Positions 1 through 8,137 of a stretch of 64,000 nucleotides of DNA are shown in pieces. The stretch is from Xylanimonas oleitrophica (GTDB lineage Bacteria; Actinomycetota; Actinomycetes; Actinomycetales; Cellulomonadaceae). The position numbers and the translations under genes were made by a program. The stretch lies in contig NZ_QKWH01000005.1 in the NCBI RefSeq assembly GCF_003244315.1, positions 1 through 64,000 of the forward strand, written 5' to 3'. The first letter of the stretch is position 1. Every line of letters starts with the position of its first letter. A model generated the notes under the pieces. It was not told the DNA's origin and ran no database searches. It saw only the letters and a list, made by a program, of their open reading frames with translations.

Positions 1-525
1 GGCTGCGGGGCGGGGGCCGCACCCGCGGCCCCCGCCCCGCAGCCCGTACGTGCGACACCGGCTCCGCCCGTGCCGGCCCCCGCCGCGCCCGTGGGCCGGC
101 CGGCTCCTGCGGCACCGGCCGTGCCGTCCGCGGCCCCGGCCCCCGCCGCCCCCGTCGCGGCGACCCCGGCTGCTCCCGCCCCGGAGGCGCCGGCGGCGTC
201 CCGACCCACCGAGCCCGCCGCGGCACCGGTCGCCGGCCGCCCGGCAGAGCCGACGCCGCCGGCCGAGGACGCAGAGGCAGGTTCCGCCCCCGCCGTCGAG
301 GAGACGACGGCGGAGGACGAGCGCTTCATGGCGCACACCGACCTGCGTGACACCGCAGCGGCGCTGCCGGGGAGCCGTGTGGAGGCGGGCGGGATCCTCG
401 CGCTCACCGGCGGCACCCTCGTCGCGGCCTTCGTGGCCGGTGCGCTGCTCCTGACCGGCGCCGCCCTGATGGTGCTGCGCCGCGTGCGCCCCGAGCTCGT
501 GCCGGTGCGGCTGCGCCGTCGCTGA
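1..525 (+). CDS. C-terminal part of a Pro/Ala-rich membrane-anchored protein (5' truncated)
   Basis: The reading frame is open from the first base, so the N-terminus lies outside the window. What remains is about 174 residues. The first ~95 are a low-complexity Pro/Ala repeat, followed by a short acidic Glu/Asp stretch, one hydrophobic segment near the C-terminus and an Arg-rich tail (ends RLRRR). This is the layout of a surface protein with a wall-spanning linker and a C-terminal membrane anchor. An LPGSR sequence sits about where a sortase LPXTG motif would, but it does not match the consensus, so sortase anchoring is not claimed. Function unknown. Confidence 0.6.
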   Translation, partial: GCGAGAAPAAPAPQPVRATPAPPVPAPAAPVGRPAPAAPAVPSAAPAPAAPVAATPAAPAPEAPAASRPTEPAAAPVAGRPAEPTPPAEDAEAGSAPAVEETTAEDERFMAHTDLRDTAAALPGSRVEAGGILALTGGTLVAAFVAGALLLTGAALMVLRRVRPELVPVRLRRR

Positions 526-539
526 GCGGACGCTCCCGG

Positions 540-576
540 GCAGGGCCCGGCGCCGGCGGCCGGCGTCGGGCCCTGC
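540..576. terminator. Strong hairpin terminator between the truncated membrane protein and nfo
   Basis: A 17-bp stem with one G-U pair and a 3-nt loop. It begins 15 nt after the upstream stop codon. Its right arm ends 4 nt before the -10 hexamer of the next gene, so terminator and promoter are almost fused. Confidence 0.75.
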
Positions 577-592
577 GCCTAGGGTGGGCGCC

Positions 593-1384
593 ATGAGCAG
601 CATCAGGATCGGTGCCCACGTGGAGGCGGCCGACGCCGTCGAGCAGGCCAAGGCCATCGGTGCCGAGGTGGCCCAGGTGTTCCTCGGGGACCCGCAGTCG
701 TGGAAGGTCGGCGAGACCGGCTACCCCGGCGGGGCCGAGGCGCTGCGGGCGGACGCCGAGGCGGCGGGCATCGACCTGTACGTGCACGCCCCGTACGTCA
801 TCAACGTGGCGTCGACCAACAACCGCATCCGCATCCCCAGCCGCAAGCTGCTGCAGCAGACCATGACCGGCGCGGCCGCCATCGGCGCCAAGGGCGTGGT
901 GGTGCACGGCGGCCACGTGACGGCCAAGGACGACCCGGCCACCGGGTTCGACAACTGGCGCAAGGCCATCGACTCGCTCGACACCGACGTGCCCGTGCTC
1001 ATCGAGAACACCGCGGGCGGCGACCACTCGATGGCCCGGCGCCTGGAGCGGATCGAGCAGCTGTGGGAGGCCGTCATGTCCTCGGCCAACGCGTCGGTGG
1101 TCGGCTTCACGCTCGACACCTGCCACGCCTGGGCCGGCGGCATCGACCTGGACACCGCCGTCGAGCAGATCACGGGCATCACCGGCCGCATCGACCTGGT
1201 GCACGCCAACGACTCGCGCGACACCGCCGGGTCGGGCGCCGACCGCCACGCCCACTTCGGCGAGGGCACCATCCCGGGCGAGCTGCTGGCCGGCGTCGTC
1301 GCGGCCGCCGGGGCTCCCGTGGTGTGCGAGACCCACGGAGACATGGCCCCGGACATCGCCTGGCTGCGGGAGCATCTCGCCTGA
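593..1384 (+). CDS. nfo: Deoxyribonuclease IV (AP endonuclease family 2)
   Basis: 263-residue TIM-barrel protein of the endonuclease IV family, which cleaves DNA 5' of abasic sites in base excision repair. Family landmarks seen are the N-terminal GAHVEAA, QVFLGDPQSW, the metal-ligand region VVHGGHV, IENTAGG with its Glu, FTLDTCHAWAGG, DLVHANDSRD with a downstream His-rich GADRHAHFGEG, and the terminal CETHGD. Length is normal for the family. The ATG at 593 is preferred over an in-frame GTG at 584 because TAGGGT at 580-585 lies 7 nt upstream as a -10 element, implying a leaderless mRNA. It stands alone between a terminator and a convergent gene. Confidence 0.88.
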   Translation: MSSIRIGAHVEAADAVEQAKAIGAEVAQVFLGDPQSWKVGETGYPGGAEALRADAEAAGIDLYVHAPYVINVASTNNRIRIPSRKLLQQTMTGAAAIGAKGVVVHGGHVTAKDDPATGFDNWRKAIDSLDTDVPVLIENTAGGDHSMARRLERIEQLWEAVMSSANASVVGFTLDTCHAWAGGIDLDTAVEQITGITGRIDLVHANDSRDTAGSGADRHAHFGEGTIPGELLAGVVAAAGAPVVCETHGDMAPDIAWLREHLA

Positions 1385-1423
1385 CCGCCCACCCCGGGGG
1401 CCGGCTCAGGACCCAGGGCCGAG

Positions 1424-1735
1424 TCAGCCCTCAGAGCCGCCCGCGAGCGCCGTCAGGGCTGCCAGGTGGCCTTGGAACGCACGGCGTCCGCGAGGCGTGA
1501 GGCTGACCCAGACGCGGCTGCGCCCGCCACGGGAGGCACGCCGCTGCTGGACGTAGTCGGCCTGTCCGAGAGCGGCGAGCTGCTTGCTCAGCGCGGAGTC
1601 GCTGGTGCCGAGCAGCTCGCGGAGCGTGCCGAACTCCTCCTCGGTGACGGGTTCGAGGAGAGCGCAGATCCGGAGCCTCTGGATCGGGTGGATCACAGGG
1701 TCGAGCGGTGGCAGGGCGCGCGGCTCAGCGCTCAA
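1424..1735 (-). CDS. Winged-helix transcriptional regulator (MarR/ArsR-like, HTH_34 type)
   Basis: 103-residue single-domain protein. The segment around IHPIQRLRICALL, LGTSDSALSKQLAAL and YVQQRRASRGGRSRVWVSLT matches the small winged-helix DNA-binding proteins that often accompany a membrane partner. The start is a TTG preceded by GAGGTG at good spacing. A shorter start at an internal GTG (residue 14) is possible. It overlaps the end of the membrane-protein gene by 11 bp, so the two are probably translationally coupled. It is the fourth gene in line after the histidine kinase and response regulator. Target genes cannot be named. Confidence 0.75.
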   Translation of the reverse strand: MSAEPRALPPLDPVIHPIQRLRICALLEPVTEEEFGTLRELLGTSDSALSKQLAALGQADYVQQRRASRGGRSRVWVSLTPRGRRAFQGHLAALTALAGGSEG

Positions 1736-2195
1736 CGCCGCTCACCTCACGAGCCCAGTGCCGGTCGATGGCCGGGCCGGCGAGCAGGGTGCCGCCGAAG
1801 AGCATCGCTGCGGCCACCACGGGTGTCCACCACAGCCCATAGGTGCCGTACAGGACCGTGCTCACGGCCTGGAGCACGCCGGCGGCGAGCGCCAGGCCGA
1901 GCAGCGGCAGCCACATGTGGCCGCGGAGCCTCATCTTGCGGACGGCCGACGGCTGACGCCGGGCGGCGAACGTCACGATCGTGACGAGCAGTGCGAGCGG
2001 GGCGAGGGAGGCGACCAGGGGCCAGCCCGAGGTGAGCGGGATCAGCCCGTGGACCGCCAAGAGGGCGCCCGCGATCAGCCAGTAGCGGCGCGGGCGCTGC
2101 AGCCGTTGGGCGTTGACCGTGCGGGTCCGCTCCACGACGGCGAGGGCGGCGCGGGCGTCCACCCGCTCAGTTTCCATGCGGGAAACCCTAGCCAT
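1725..2195 (-). CDS. Four-helix integral membrane protein of unknown function
   Basis: 156 residues with about four hydrophobic segments after a charged N-terminus (METERVDARAALAVVE). The start at 2195 is chosen because GAGGAAAG lies 4 nt upstream; ATG 2177 is an alternative. The gene sits between a two-component system and the winged-helix regulator it overlaps. Pairs of a small membrane protein and an HTH_34 regulator are common in actinobacteria, and the regulator may control this gene. No catalytic motif is visible. Confidence 0.7.
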   Translation of the reverse strand: MARVSRMETERVDARAALAVVERTRTVNAQRLQRPRRYWLIAGALLAVHGLIPLTSGWPLVASLAPLALLVTIVTFAARRQPSAVRKMRLRGHMWLPLLGLALAAGVLQAVSTVLYGTYGLWWTPVVAAAMLFGGTLLAGPAIDRHWAREVSGVER

Positions 2196-2197
2196 GA

Positions 2198-2214
2198 CTT
2201 TCCTCAGAGGAAAG
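2198..2214. promoter_or_regulatory. 17-bp inverted repeat covering a ribosome binding site
   Basis: CTTTCCTC-A-GAGGAAAG is a perfect 8-bp inverted repeat with a one-base centre. It lies in the 30-bp gap between the response regulator and the membrane-protein gene. The arm nearer that gene is its Shine-Dalgarno sequence. It could be an operator for the winged-helix regulator or a small RNA structure limiting translation. Neither is shown. Confidence 0.4.
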
Positions 2215-2225
2215 AGTCCGGACGC

Positions 2226-2948
2226 TCAGACCAGCCCGGCGTCGTGCACCACGATCGCCGCCTGCACCCGGTTGGTGGCCCCGAGCTTGGTGAGGATGCG
2301 CGAGACGTGCGTCTTGACCGTGGGCACGCTCATGTACAGCTCGGCGGCGATCTCCGCGTTGGGCAGCCCGCGCGCGATCATCACGGCCACCTCCCGCTCC
2401 CGCTCGGTGAGCTGGACCAGCCGCTGCGCGGCGTCCTGGCGCCGGTCGGAGCCGCCACGCTCGGAGACGGCCGAGATGAGCCGGGCCGTGACGCTCGGCG
2501 AGAGCGTGGGCTCGCCCGCCGCGGCGGCGTGCACGGCGGCCACCAGCCGGGCGGGCGGGGTGTCCTTGAGCAGGAACCCGGCGGCACCGGCGCGCAGCGC
2601 CTCGAGCACCATGTCGTCGGCGTCGAACGTGGTGAGCACGATGACGCGGGAGGGCACGCCCGCCGTCACGAGGCGCCGGGTGGCCTCCAGCCCGTCGAGC
2701 CGGGGCATGCGGATGTCCATCAGCACGACGTCGGGTCGCTCGCGCTGCACCACGTCGACGCCCGCGGCGCCGTCGCCGGCCTCCCCCACCACGCGGATCG
2801 ACGGCGAGCCACCGAGGATGAGCCCGAGCCCGGCGCGCACCAGGGCGTCGTCGTCGACCAGGACGACGGAGACCCCCGCCACGGGAGCGGACCCGGCGGC
2901 GGATGCGGCGGGAGAGGTCGCGGGATCGGGGTGCTGCGCGGTGCTCAC
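2226..2948 (-). CDS. NarL/FixJ-family response regulator
   Basis: 240 residues. The receiver domain covers about residues 26-145, with an acidic cluster at VDDDALVRAG, the phosphoacceptor Asp78 in VVLMDIRMP and the conserved Lys in FLLKDTPP. A LuxR-type helix-turn-helix lies at about 175-238 (LTEREREVAVMIARG, AELYMSVPTVKTHVSRI). The GTG start at 2948 overlaps the kinase stop as GTGA, so the pair is translationally coupled. The divergent ABC exporter is the likely target, by analogy with many actinobacterial kinase/regulator/ABC clusters. Confidence 0.9.
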   Translation of the reverse strand: MSTAQHPDPATSPAASAAGSAPVAGVSVVLVDDDALVRAGLGLILGGSPSIRVVGEAGDGAAGVDVVQRERPDVVLMDIRMPRLDGLEATRRLVTAGVPSRVIVLTTFDADDMVLEALRAGAAGFLLKDTPPARLVAAVHAAAAGEPTLSPSVTARLISAVSERGGSDRRQDAAQRLVQLTEREREVAVMIARGLPNAEIAAELYMSVPTVKTHVSRILTKLGATNRVQAAIVVHDAGLV

Positions 2949-4258
2949 GGCGCCCACGGTAGCCAGGCCGAGACCACGAACTGCCCACCGCGCTCCCCGT
3001 AGGAGAACCGCCCGCCGCTGAGCTCGGCCCGCTCGGTCAGCCCCACGAGCCCCAGCCCGGACACGGGCGGCAGCTCGGCGGGGGTCGGCCCCACGGTGCG
3101 CAGCGGGTTGCGGACCGTCAGGGAGAGCCCGTCCCCGGGAGCACCCCACACCGTCACGGTGACGGGAGCCCAGGGGGCGTGCTTGCGCGCGTTGGTGAGC
3201 GCCTCCTGGACGATGCGGAACGCGTTGCGGGAGACGGCGACCGGCAGGCCCGCCAGATCGGCCGAGAGGCGCTCGACCTGCACCTGGGTGCCGCCCGCGC
3301 GGGCCTCGGCCACCAGCTCGTCCAGGTCGGCGAGGGTGGGCTGCGGGCGCTCGGGGTGATGGTCCGCGGCGGTCCTGTCCTCGCCGTCGGTGCTGCGCAG
3401 CACTCCCAGCACCTCCCGCAGCTCCTCCAGCGCGGCGTGCGCGCTGGACTGCACGACGGCGGCCGTCTCCGCCACCTTCGCCGGCGGCAGGTCGGTGCGG
3501 TAGGCGAGCGCGCCGGCGTGCATGGCCACGAGCGACATCCGGTGGGCGAGCACGTCGTGCATCTCCCGGGCGATGCGGGACCGCTCGTTCGCCCGCGCCT
3601 GAGCCACCCGGCTGGCCTGCTCCCGCTCGGCGGTCTCGGCCCGCTCGCGGAGGGAGGCCAGGTGCTCGCGCCGCAGGCCGATGTACGCCCCGATCCACAC
3701 GAGCAGGGCGTAGACCCCCACCATGATCACGACGTTCAGCACGAGAGGGTAGGACGGCGCCGCCTCCACGGGGTTCAGCCACTCGTACGCCGTGCCGGCC
3801 CCGACGAAGACGACGCCGACGGCGGCGATCCGCCACCAGCGGCGGTGCGTGGCCAGGGAGATCGCCACGATCGCCTCGGTGCCCGCTGCGGTGACGGAGA
3901 AGGCGGTGACGGCGCTGACCACCAGGGCGACCACTGTCGGGGCGCGGCGGCGCAGCGGGAGCAGAGCGAGAGAGGCGATGCCCAGGACGAAGTCCAGGGC
4001 CCACCGCCCGCCGGACATGTCACGGTCACCGATGCTCGCCTCGTAGGCCACGAAGCCCGAGACGAAGAACCCGAAGACGGCGGCGGCGAGGATGCGCCAC
4101 GTCTCGCCCCAGAGCCTGGCCAGGCGCGGGCGGCGAGGCCCGCGCGCCGGTCTCGCCGCGGGAGCCGGCGGCAGGGGGACGGGCGGACCCGGCGGCGCAG
4201 CGCTCGTGCCGGAGCCCGGCACGGCTGCGCCCGGCGACGTCGTTCCGGCGGGGGCCAT
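2945..4258 (-). CDS. Sensor histidine kinase, DesK/NarL class (HisKA_3)
   Basis: 437 residues. A Pro-rich N-terminus is followed by about five or six membrane helices (roughly residues 55-190) with no large extracellular domain. A coiled segment leads to the HisKA_3 box RSRIAREMHDVLAHRM with phospho-acceptor His234, and then an HATPase domain with NAFRIVQEALTNARKHA and GLGLVGLTERAE. Intramembrane-sensing kinases of this build usually report envelope stress or antimicrobials. The ATG is preceded at 6 nt by TAGGCT (minus strand, 4265-4270), so the mRNA is probably leaderless. Overlaps the response regulator by 4 bp. Confidence 0.9.
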   Translation of the reverse strand: MAPAGTTSPGAAVPGSGTSAAPPGPPVPLPPAPAARPARGPRRPRLARLWGETWRILAAAVFGFFVSGFVAYEASIGDRDMSGGRWALDFVLGIASLALLPLRRRAPTVVALVVSAVTAFSVTAAGTEAIVAISLATHRRWWRIAAVGVVFVGAGTAYEWLNPVEAAPSYPLVLNVVIMVGVYALLVWIGAYIGLRREHLASLRERAETAEREQASRVAQARANERSRIAREMHDVLAHRMSLVAMHAGALAYRTDLPPAKVAETAAVVQSSAHAALEELREVLGVLRSTDGEDRTAADHHPERPQPTLADLDELVAEARAGGTQVQVERLSADLAGLPVAVSRNAFRIVQEALTNARKHAPWAPVTVTVWGAPGDGLSLTVRNPLRTVGPTPAELPPVSGLGLVGLTERAELSGGRFSYGERGGQFVVSAWLPWAP

Positions 4259-4431
4259 GACTCGAGCCTAAGCAGGCGGAGCCCGGCCTCCATCGACCGG
4301 GCGGCTGCAGCGGGTCGTCCAGAAGGATGACGTGGGCCTCGACGCAGGACGCCGCGTTCCTCCGGACGGATGAGCAGGTCCATCCGTCCGGGCGACGCGC
4401 GCGGGCCCGGCCGGGCGCCAGGGTGGGAGCC

Positions 4432-5331
4432 ATGATCACCGTGGAGCACCTGACCAAGAGATACGGCGGGCACACCGCCGTGGACGACGTGTCGTTCACC
4501 GCGGAACCGGGGCACGTCACCGGCTTCCTCGGCCCGAACGGCGCCGGCAAGTCCACCACCATGCGCATGCTGTGCGGGCTCACGCCGGCGACGTCGGGCA
4601 GCGCCCGCGTGCTCGGTGTGCCGTTCGCGGCGCTCACCAACCCCGGCCGCCGCGTCGGCGTGCTCCTGGACGCCTCCGCGCAGCACGCCGGCCGCACCGG
4701 CCGGGAGGTGCTGACGCTCACGGCGATGACCACCGGCGTCGGGCGGGAGCGGGTCGAGACCGTGCTCGACCTGGTGGGCCTGACCTCCCGCGAGGCTGCC
4801 CGCCGCGTGGGCGCCTACTCGCTCGGCATGCGCCAGCGCCTGGGCATCGCCAACGCCCTCCTCGGCGACCCGGAGGTGCTGATCCTCGACGAGCCGGCCA
4901 ACGGCCTGGACCCGGCAGGCATCCGCTGGATGCGGGACCTGCTGCAGGGCTTCGCCCGCCAGGGCGGCACGGTGCTGCTCTCCTCCCACCTGCTGAACGA
5001 GGTCGAGCTCGTGGCCGACCGTCTCGTGGTGATCGGTCGCGGCCGCATCGTGGCGCAGGGCAGCAAGGAGGAGCTGCTGAGCCAGGCGGGCACGTTCGCC
5101 CGGTCCGACGACGACGCGGCCCTGGCCGCGGCGCTGCAGGCCGCGGGGATCGCCGCCGAGGTGCTGGCGACCGGCGGCGTGCAGGCCGAGGCGGAGGCGC
5201 CCGACGTCGCGCGGGCCGCCGCCCGTGCCGGCGTCGTCGTGGTGGAGCTGCGGGCCGCGCAGTCGCGCGGGCTGGAGGAGCTGTTCCTCGAGCTCACCGC
5301 CGACGACGCCCGAGAGGCGGTGTCGGCATGA
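4432..5331 (+). CDS. ABC transporter ATP-binding protein
   Basis: 299 residues. Walker A is GPNGAGKST at about 34-42, the signature is the variant YSLGMRQRLG, and Walker B is VLILDEPANGLDPAG. The signature and the C-terminal ~80-residue extension are typical of the drug and bacitracin exporter ATPases of the CcmA/NatA group. CAGGGT lies 7 nt before the ATG, suggesting a leaderless mRNA. The gene overlaps its permease partner as ATGA and diverges from the two-component operon that probably controls it. The exported substrate is unknown. Confidence 0.9.
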   Translation: MITVEHLTKRYGGHTAVDDVSFTAEPGHVTGFLGPNGAGKSTTMRMLCGLTPATSGSARVLGVPFAALTNPGRRVGVLLDASAQHAGRTGREVLTLTAMTTGVGRERVETVLDLVGLTSREAARRVGAYSLGMRQRLGIANALLGDPEVLILDEPANGLDPAGIRWMRDLLQGFARQGGTVLLSSHLLNEVELVADRLVVIGRGRIVAQGSKEELLSQAGTFARSDDDAALAAALQAAGIAAEVLATGGVQAEAEAPDVARAAARAGVVVVELRAAQSRGLEELFLELTADDAREAVSA

Positions 5332-6128
5332 GCACCCTGACCACCACACGCTCCACGGCGTCCGCCGCCGCCGTGCGGGACGTACGCCCCGTCTCGTTCC
5401 TCACCCTCACGCTGGTCGAGTGGCGCAAGCAGCTCGACACGCGCGCCGGCCGCTGGCTGCTCGTCGTCATCGGGATCATCACGGCCGCGGTGCTCACCAT
5501 CATGGCGATCGTGAACGGCGGGAACCACTCGTTCCAGGCGTTCCTGCTGGGCACGTCGACCCCCATGTCCATGCTGCTGCCGATCGTGGGTGTGCTGGCG
5601 GCGACGTCGGAGTGGTCGCAGCGCACCGCGCTGGTGACGTTCACGCTCGAGCCGCGCCGTATGCGGGTGGGGCTCGCCAAGCTGGTGAGCGCGCTCGCCT
5701 CGGCGGTCGTGTTCTTCGCGGCAGCCGTGGTGCTCGCCGCCCTGGCGCACCTGGCCGTGGTCCTCTTCCGCGACGTGGACCCGGCGTGGTCGCTCGACCT
5801 CGGCGTGGTGGGCGGCATGCTGCTGCTCGCGGTGCTCGGGATGGCGCAGGGCATCGGGTTCGGTCTGCTGCTGCTCAACACGCCGCTGGCGATCGTGAGC
5901 CTGCTGCTGCTGCCCGCGGTGTTCTCGCTCGTGGTGATGCTGATCCCGGCCGTCCAGGACGCGCTGCCGTGGATCGACCTGGGCACCTCCGGCCAGGTGC
6001 TGCTGATGGGTCAGCCGGTCGACGGCGAGGGCTGGGCGCAGCTCGCGACGTCGTCGCTCATCTGGGTGGTGGCGCCGCTGGTGGGCGGCCTGTTCCGGGT
6101 GGCGACACGCGAGGTCAAGTCCGCCTGA
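5328..6128 (+). CDS. ABC transporter permease (ABC-2 type)
   Basis: 266 residues with six predicted membrane helices. A cytoplasmic N-terminus carries VEWRKQLDTRAGRW, typical of two-gene ABC-2 exporters, and EWSQRTALVTFTLEPRR follows the second helix. The ATG overlaps the ATPase stop by 4 bp. With the ATPase it forms a half-size exporter. Substrate not deducible. Confidence 0.85.
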   Translation: MSTLTTTRSTASAAAVRDVRPVSFLTLTLVEWRKQLDTRAGRWLLVVIGIITAAVLTIMAIVNGGNHSFQAFLLGTSTPMSMLLPIVGVLAATSEWSQRTALVTFTLEPRRMRVGLAKLVSALASAVVFFAAAVVLAALAHLAVVLFRDVDPAWSLDLGVVGGMLLLAVLGMAQGIGFGLLLLNTPLAIVSLLLLPAVFSLVVMLIPAVQDALPWIDLGTSGQVLLMGQPVDGEGWAQLATSSLIWVVAPLVGGLFRVATREVKSA

Positions 6129-6150
6129 CGACGCGCTCGACCCGCGAGCG

Positions 6151-6184
6151 CCTGGGCCCCTCACCGCGCGGTGAGGGGCCCAGG
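6151..6184. terminator. Bidirectional terminator, perfect 34-bp palindrome
   Basis: A 17-bp perfect stem with no spacer bases, extended imperfectly by GAGCGC/GCGCTC on its flanks. It lies between the convergent permease and antiporter genes and can serve both strands. Confidence 0.85.
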
Positions 6185-6206
6185 TGCGCTCCGGGTCGCA
6201 CGCAGG

Positions 6207-8021
6207 TCAGCGCTTCTTCATCTCCACCATGATCTGCTCGGCGTCGAGCGCGTCGAGCGCCTGCTCCAGCAGCCGTGAGTCGTGCACGCCGGAGGAACGC
6301 GCCTCGAGCAGCGCGGCCCGCTGCGCCTCGATGGTGCGCAGCCGCAGCTCGCGGTACTGCTTCATGCGGGCCACGCTCTCCTGCGCGTCCACGTCGTCGG
6401 ACGCCTGGCTGCGCACGACGTCGGACCGCACGCGCGCCACGACGTCGGGCGCGTAGGGGGCGCCGTCGTCGTCGCCGAGCTCGTCGAGGAGCTCGCGCGC
6501 CGCTCCCTCGACCACGCGGCGCACGGCCATGAGCTCGTCCTTGGACGTCCTGCCGGAGCCGGCGAGCCCCAGGCGCCGCACCACCCAGGGCAGGGTGCCG
6601 CCCTGCACCAGCAGGGTGCCGGCGGCGACCCCGAACGCCACGAGCACGGCGAACGACCGGTGCGGGAAGTCCGCCGGGAGCGACTGGGCGGCGGCCAGGG
6701 TGACCACGCCGCGCATGCCCGCCCAGACGAGCAGCACGCCCTCGCGGGGACCGAGCGGCTTGGCGGTGAGGTAGTCGATGTCGGCCACGCGCCGCACCAG
6801 GCCGCTGCGCACGCGCTGCACGCGCGAGGTGGGCACCGAGCGGGCGCCGTCCGCCGTCGGCTCGACGGCGTCGAACGCCTCGGCGAACGCCTCCGGGTCC
6901 GGCCGCTCCCCGGGCCGGGGCCGTTGGGCGGGGGCGAGCACGATCGTCTGGTCGGCACCGGCGTCCGCGAGGCGTGCGTCGATGCGCTCCTGGGCGGTCC
7001 GCAGCATCGGCCGCACGGCTGCGCCGCGCCGGGCACGGCGGGCGAGCTGCCACAGCAGCGGGGCCACGTAGGCGGTGCGCACGGCCAGGACGACGACGGC
7101 GGCGAGCGCCGCGATGCCGGCGGCGAGCCAGAGGCTGCCCTGCTCTTCGCGCACGTCCTCGACGAGGGCGAACAGCTCGAGGCCCATGACGAGGAACACG
7201 GCGCCCTCGAGCAGGATCTCGACGGTGCGCCAGTTGGAGTGCTCGGAGACGCGGTCCTGCGGGCGCAGGTGCTTGGCGGATCCGTGGCCGGTGATGAGCC
7301 CGGCGGTGACGACGGCGACCAGGCCGGACGCCTCGAGGTGCTCGGCGGGCAGGTAGGCCAGGAACGGCACCACGAACGAGACCCCGGTGGACAGGGCGGA
7401 GCTGGAGATGCTGCGGCGGGCGCGCAGGCCGAGCCAGCCGACGACGGCGCCGCACACCACGGCGGCTGCCACGGCCCAGGCGAAGTCGCCGGCCACCTCG
7501 GCGAAGGACACGGACGCGGCGGTGGCGGCCACGGCGGAGCGGAGCAGCACGAGGGCGGAGGCGTCGTTGAACAGGCCCTCGCCCTCGAGCACGGTGACCA
7601 CGCGCGGTGGTGCGCCGAGCTTCTTGACGATGGACGTGGCGACGGCGTCGGTGGGGCTGACGATGGCGCCGAGCGCGATGCCGCCGGCCAGGCCGAGCCC
7701 GGGCAGCAGGGCGGAGAACACGAAGCCCAGCAGCACGGCGGTGACGACCACGAGCACCACCGAGAGCCCGCCGATGGCGGCGAAGTCGCGGCGGAAGTCC
7801 ATGGTGGGCAGGGAGACGGCGCTGGAGTAGAGCAGCGGGGGCAGCACGCCCGCCAGGATCCACTCGGGGTCGATCTCGATGGGCGGCACGAACGGCATGA
7901 AGCTGACGCCGACGCCGAGCAGGACGAGGATCAGCGGGGCCGAGACCCCGGTCCGGGGGGCGAGCGCGGTCACGGTCAGGACCGCGGCAGCACCGAGCAC
8001 CGCGACGAGCAGAGGGTCCAT
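6207..8021 (-). CDS. Na+/H+ antiporter, CPA1 (NhaP/YjcE) family
   Basis: 604 residues. The N-terminal ~420 residues hold 11-12 membrane helices. The transport-site motifs are ALGAIVSPTDAVATS and EGEGLFNDASALVLL, the Asp-containing elements of CPA1 exchangers. A large cytoplasmic insertion (about 340-420) splits the membrane part, and a hydrophilic helical tail follows. ATG 8021 is preferred over ATG 8030 because GGGAGG fits it as a ribosome site; GAGGAT at the same place would also serve as a leaderless -10. Role: sodium and pH homeostasis. Confidence 0.87.
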   Translation of the reverse strand: MDPLLVAVLGAAAVLTVTALAPRTGVSAPLILVLLGVGVSFMPFVPPIEIDPEWILAGVLPPLLYSSAVSLPTMDFRRDFAAIGGLSVVLVVVTAVLLGFVFSALLPGLGLAGGIALGAIVSPTDAVATSIVKKLGAPPRVVTVLEGEGLFNDASALVLLRSAVAATAASVSFAEVAGDFAWAVAAAVVCGAVVGWLGLRARRSISSSALSTGVSFVVPFLAYLPAEHLEASGLVAVVTAGLITGHGSAKHLRPQDRVSEHSNWRTVEILLEGAVFLVMGLELFALVEDVREEQGSLWLAAGIAALAAVVVLAVRTAYVAPLLWQLARRARRGAAVRPMLRTAQERIDARLADAGADQTIVLAPAQRPRPGERPDPEAFAEAFDAVEPTADGARSVPTSRVQRVRSGLVRRVADIDYLTAKPLGPREGVLLVWAGMRGVVTLAAAQSLPADFPHRSFAVLVAFGVAAGTLLVQGGTLPWVVRRLGLAGSGRTSKDELMAVRRVVEGAARELLDELGDDDGAPYAPDVVARVRSDVVRSQASDDVDAQESVARMKQYRELRLRTIEAQRAALLEARSSGVHDSRLLEQALDALDAEQIMVEMKKR

Positions 8022-8137
8022 GCCTGCCATCCTCCCTGTTCGTCGCCCCGGGCGTCAGTACCGACGTCTCCGCGGATCCCGTGTCGCACCCGAGCGCCGG
8101 GGTGCGCCCTGGCGCGGGCCGGCGCGGGCCGGGCCCG

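Noticed and set aside
1-525. LPGSR as a sortase signal in the truncated surface protein
   Set aside because: The residues do not fit LPXTG or the LAXTG variant closely, and the N-terminal part is unavailable.
404-1375. A 323-codon minus-strand frame antisense to endonuclease IV
   Set aside because: Low-complexity His/Gly/Val/Arg composition, no ribosome site, and the nfo frame accounts for the sequence.
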